DNA of 41,157 bases from Pseudomonadota bacterium (GTDB taxonomy: Bacteria > Pseudomonadota > Gammaproteobacteria > Burkholderiales > JABEVD01). The stretch is from contig JAJZRP010000015.1 in the NCBI GenBank assembly GCA_021802655.1, positions 1 through 41,157 on the forward strand, read 5' to 3'. This document shows positions 37,926-41,157 of the stretch, one piece after another (within the stretch, counting starts at the first letter, position 1; every line of letters starts with the position of its first letter). The notes under the pieces were generated by a model, which was given only the letters and a program-made list of their open reading frames with translations, was not told the DNA's origin and did not search any database. A program made the translations under genes and the position numbers.

Positions 37926-37937
37926 CCCTTTCGCTCC

Positions 37938-38534
37938 TTAGCCAGACACGATGAATCTGGGCGGGATGGACAAGTGTCCAACTTCATAGACCTGCACGCC
38001 CGCTTGGTCGAAAGATTCATGGTACTGCGGCCAGAGTCGGAAACGTACCAAGGTCCAAGTACTTGGCTCGAAGCCAACGACGGCTCCCAGTGCGCCATGT
38101 TTGTCGACATCGGACCACACACGTTCAGTTTCTGTTTTCTGTAGGTCGGCGAGTACGGTATGGGGCTGAATCTGCACGATCTCGCGCGTTGCGCAGACCG
38201 CCGTAGCAAGTGTCGTCTGCAGTCGCGACTCCCATACCGACCAGGTTTTTATCGAGGGCCAGCCGAAGGATCCAGTCAGGGCCGCAAAGCCGTTACTGCC
38301 GAGAAAGCGATTCATCCCTTCAGCGTTTTCCCATAGATAGAACGGCGCGTAGAGGTTTTCACAGGCATGGCGGCGTCCTTGATCGCGGCGGGCATACAAA
38401 AATGCCTTGAAAACGAGCAATGGAAAATCGTCCATCAAATGCCCCTTGCTCGCAATCCGCTCCCGAATGACCGACATGTCATAGTCGGACGGGAGAGTGA
38501 AACTGTATTGCATTGCCAACATATTGTTCTCCAT
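37938..38534 (-). CDS. DUF4865-family protein
   Basis: MLAMQYSFTLPSDYDMSVIRERIASKGHLMDDFPLLVFKAFLYARR...NLYAPFYLWENAEGMNRFL. Confidence 0.85.
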   Translation of the reverse strand: MENNMLAMQYSFTLPSDYDMSVIRERIASKGHLMDDFPLLVFKAFLYARRDQGRRHACENLYAPFYLWENAEGMNRFLGSNGFAALTGSFGWPSIKTWSVWESRLQTTLATAVCATREIVQIQPHTVLADLQKTETERVWSDVDKHGALGAVVGFEPSTWTLVRFRLWPQYHESFDQAGVQVYEVGHLSIPPRFIVSG

Positions 38535-38542
38535 TCAGTGAG

Positions 38543-38932
38543 TCAGACATCGACGACCATGGTTGCGATACCGTCGCCAAATGACCATTCATCGGACTCG
38601 TTCGTGTTGATTACCACCATCACATCCTGGCGGCGAATACCCGGCGATTTCTCCAGCAAATCGGTAAGCCGCCGGTAAAAAGCCTGCTTGGTCTGGGTGT
38701 CGCGTTGCCGGCCGGCGGTGATGGCGATCAGCACATAGTCGTCGCTGCGAGGGCCACACAGGTAATCCCTGTCGAACACCAATTCATCAGGTGCCATCTG
38801 GTGAAAGACTTGAAAGCGATCCTCTAGTGGAACGCCGAAGGTTTCCACAAGCGCTCGGTGCAGGCTGTCTGAGAGCGCCCGGAGATACTCGGGCGACTTG
38901 CCTTTCATTAGCGATATTCGGGCGTAGGGCAT
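38543..38932 (-). CDS. Tautomerase-family protein
   Basis: MPYARISLMKGKSPEYLRALSDSLHRALVETFGVPLEDRFQVFHQM...DVMVVINTNESDEWSFGDG. Confidence 0.88.
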   Translation of the reverse strand: MPYARISLMKGKSPEYLRALSDSLHRALVETFGVPLEDRFQVFHQMAPDELVFDRDYLCGPRSDDYVLIAITAGRQRDTQTKQAFYRRLTDLLEKSPGIRRQDVMVVINTNESDEWSFGDGIATMVVDV

Positions 38933-38972
38933 GGCGCAACGGCTCCTGTGTTCGGTTGTCGGGTTTGCACGG

Positions 38973-39293
38973 TCAGCTATGGCTCATGGCAGTACTTAGC
39001 AACTTGATCGCCGAGGCCGCCGTAGGCCAGCCGGAATAGAAGGCCAGGTGCGTAATGATCTCGACCAGTTCCTCCTTCGTAACGCCATTCTTAAGGGCGC
39101 GGTCGAGATGGAACGGCAACTGCTCCGGCCGGTACATGGCCACCAGCGCGGCCACAGTGACGAGGCTGCGGTCGCGTTTCGACAACTCGGGACGTTCCCA
39201 TATGTCGCCGAATAGGATCTCGTCTGTCAGTTCCGCCAGCTTGCGGGCATCCTGCCCCATGGCTTGTTGCCCATAGCTTTGTTCCGTGCTCAA
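38973..39293 (-). CDS. Carboxymuconolactone decarboxylase-family protein
   Basis: ILFGDIWERPELSKRDRSLVTVAALVAMYRPEQLPFHLDRALKNGVTKEELVEIITHLAFYSGWPTAASAI. Confidence 0.93.
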   Translation of the reverse strand: MSTEQSYGQQAMGQDARKLAELTDEILFGDIWERPELSKRDRSLVTVAALVAMYRPEQLPFHLDRALKNGVTKEELVEIITHLAFYSGWPTAASAIKLLSTAMSHS

Positions 39294-39391
39294 TTTGACT
39301 TCTCCTTGGTTGAAAATGAACTTGACAGTTTCATGATACCAGGCAAAGATAGTTCCGATAATCAGAAAGTATTGAACAGATAATCCCGAAA

Positions 39392-40390
39392 ATGTGGACG
39401 ATCAGTATGAGCCGTTTAACGTTTGACCTGGATGTGCTGCGCAGCTTCGTGCTCGGCATCGAACTCAGCAGTTTTGCCAAGGCAGCCGACCGTCTCGGAC
39501 GCTCAACTTCAGCCGTAAGCGCGCAATTAAAAAAACTCGAAGGCCAAGTGGACAGCCCCATCCTGCGCAAGTCCGGACGTGGCATGGTGCTTACCCCTAC
39601 CGGCGAAATCCTGTTCGGGTACGCCAAGCGACTGCTCGAACTGAACGACGAGGCAGCGACCGCCGTGCGGGGTACCGAACTCGAAGGCTGGGTGCGACTC
39701 GGCCTACAGGAGGACTTCGGCGAGAATTTGCTCACTGAGGTGTTGGGCAGTTTCGTCCGCGCCCATCCGCGTATCCGCGTCGAAGCTCGTGTGGCGCGAA
39801 ATGCCGAGTTGCTGGAACTCGTTACCAGCGGCCGTCTCGACCTCGCGCTGGCATGGGACTCCGGGAATAGCACCACCCCCCATAGCCAGTTCGTCGCCGA
39901 GCTACCCATGTGCTGGATAGGGAAGGCTGATTGGACATACACGGCCAACAGCGAACCTTTGCCCTTGGTTGTCTTTGAATCGCCGTGTCTCATGCGCAGC
40001 GCGGCGACAAATGCCCTCGACCACGCTCGCATACCTTGGCGCATTGCTTTCACGAGCCCAAGCCTGAGTGGCGTCTGGGCCGCAGCTGGTGCTGGCCTCG
40101 GTATCACTGTCCGCACCCAGGTTGGGCTTCCCGCGTACCTGCGCGTACTCGATAACCTGCCAGAATTGCCAAAGATTGGCTTGATCCTGCACCGGGCCGA
40201 ATCCAAACCGGCCCCACCTGTAAAGCGGCTAGCCGAAATATTGCTTGCTAACCTGAACGACTCATTAACTTTCGATGGTCCAGTAGTGCATGCAACAAAA
40301 ACCCACGGAACGACAGTTCGACCGTCGACAGACCATCCACCAATGGGGATGCCTCCTTTGGGTAGCCAATGCCGCAATCCAACCGCTTGA
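39392..40390 (+). CDS. LysR-family transcriptional regulator (alternative start 39407)
   Basis: LRSFVLGIELSSFAKAADRLGRSTSAVSAQLKKLEGQVDSPILRKSGRGMVLTPTGE; divergent from 38973 operon. Confidence 0.92.
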   Translation: MWTISMSRLTFDLDVLRSFVLGIELSSFAKAADRLGRSTSAVSAQLKKLEGQVDSPILRKSGRGMVLTPTGEILFGYAKRLLELNDEAATAVRGTELEGWVRLGLQEDFGENLLTEVLGSFVRAHPRIRVEARVARNAELLELVTSGRLDLALAWDSGNSTTPHSQFVAELPMCWIGKADWTYTANSEPLPLVVFESPCLMRSAATNALDHARIPWRIAFTSPSLSGVWAAAGAGLGITVRTQVGLPAYLRVLDNLPELPKIGLILHRAESKPAPPVKRLAEILLANLNDSLTFDGPVVHATKTHGTTVRPSTDHPPMGMPPLGSQCRNPTA

Positions 40391-40622
40391 TTCGTCCGCG
40401 TGTAAGCTATTGATTCATAGCGGGTGTGATCATGGCCCTTGCGGACTTCGGGCCAGATTCGGAGAGCAAAGCCGGAGAGAAGAATGGCCCGGAGAGAGTG
40501 AAATGTGGCCATAATCGGGCCGCGTGGCCGGCCGGCGAAGTCCGCAGGTTTTCTCAGGAACCCCCAGCAGCACGCGGGAACCGGCGCGATCAGGCGAGAA
40601 AACGAAGTTTCGCCGAAGGCAA

Positions 40623-40652
40623 GAAACCCCAACCGAGAACGGTTGAGGTTTC
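40623..40652. repeat. Inverted repeat / hairpin
   Basis: GAAACCCCAACCG-AGAA-CGGTTGAGGTTTC, 13-bp arms with one mismatch. Confidence 0.6.
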
Positions 40653-40827
40653 ATTGTTGGTGGTGGAATCGCCACCAGTTTCAAACCGCGTCTGTATTGG
40701 GATTGCGGAAGCGTGCGCGTTGGTGCGGAATACTGCGGAATCATAATGTTACTGTCAATAACCCTACAAGTTTTCTCTTTCAATTTAGCGCTGCACACGT
40801 CTTCTTGATGTCATCAGTTCGATTCCC

Positions 40828-40853
40828 GTTTGCGCAATCGAACCCGCGTCCGT
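40828..40853. repeat. Direct repeat copy 2 (CCGTTTGCGCAATCGAACCCGCGTCC)
   Basis: Same 26-nt string as 35743-35768. Confidence 0.8.
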
Positions 40854-41118
40854 CTTCTGAACAGGGATCCGCCCCCAAGAACTAAAGTCCGGATTTTGGA
40901 TCATTTGGCCGTTTTCGCGAACATCTGTCAGGATTGGAAGGACAACCAGAGTCGCGGCGTTCGACACGGGTAATCGGAGCCAGTCGTCACCCGAGTTTGA
41001 ACACGCAATAGCAGCGATTGGCGTAAGGGATAATGCATCGGCTAGCGATTCTTTCCTGGACGGATCTTGTCTTTTGTACTAACATTGTGTCTATCGTACA
41101 CCAGGCAGGAGGTTTGTT

Positions 41119-41157
41119 ATGCCCTCTACTACCACAACTGCGCGTTCGGCCCGGCTT
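41119..41157 (+). CDS. Start of a CDS truncated by window end (MPSTTTTARSARL...); possibly DUF1778/TacA-type antitoxin
   Basis: RBS aggagg 5 bp before ATG; only 13 residues visible. Confidence 0.3.
   Translation, partial: MPSTTTTARSARL

Noticed and set aside
39331-40632. 433-aa minus ORF opposite the LysR gene
   Set aside because: Shadow ORF; LysR reading is strongly supported
40815-40855. tRNA 3' end suggested by GTTCGATTC
   Set aside because: Flanking bases do not form a T-stem and no acceptor or anticodon arm is visible upstream; only an 8-bp inverted repeat (GTTCGATT/AATCGAAC)

Overview
This window is a large molybdenum-nitrogenase (nif) island, probably betaproteobacterial, with mixed regions at its right end. 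Left to right it contains: an outer-membrane protein tail; a tandem-Mop molbindin with modABC; a GNAT gene; a two-gene orphan operon with its own NifA/sigma54-type promoter; modE-nifQ-fdxB-CCE_0567-DUF269-nifX-nifN-nifE (minus strand); divergent draT-draG; two tandem 2Fe-2S ferredoxins; nifK-nifD-nifH; a divergent operon (receiver-like, ArsC-like, SagB-like double nitroreductase, rhodanese-ankyrin, FmdB zinc ribbon, unknowns); an accessory insert (HigBA-like TA, HNH endonuclease, frameshifted DUF4160 with DUF2442, truncated HigA); a long minus-strand nifB operon (nifB, ferredoxin, IscA-like, TPR, 4Fe4S-LRV, two nifZ, nifS, nifT, DegT-like, ferredoxin, SIR2-like, small unknowns); nifA; and a non-nif accessory block (WYL, VOC, EVE, DUF4865/tautomerase/CMD with divergent LysR) between two short direct repeats. 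The sequence shows four NifA/sigma54 control regions (TGT-N10-ACA plus TGGCAC-N5-TTGCT-like sites). The most unusual signal is that three accessory genes, two in the nifB operon and one in the nifH-divergent operon, encode homologues that appear to lack their catalytic residues: a receiver without the phospho-acceptor Asp, a DegT-family protein without the PLP Lys, and a SIR2-like protein without the catalytic Asn and His. This points to a possible set of regulatory or structural pseudo-enzymes associated with nitrogenase. All calls come from reading the sequence; no searches were run.
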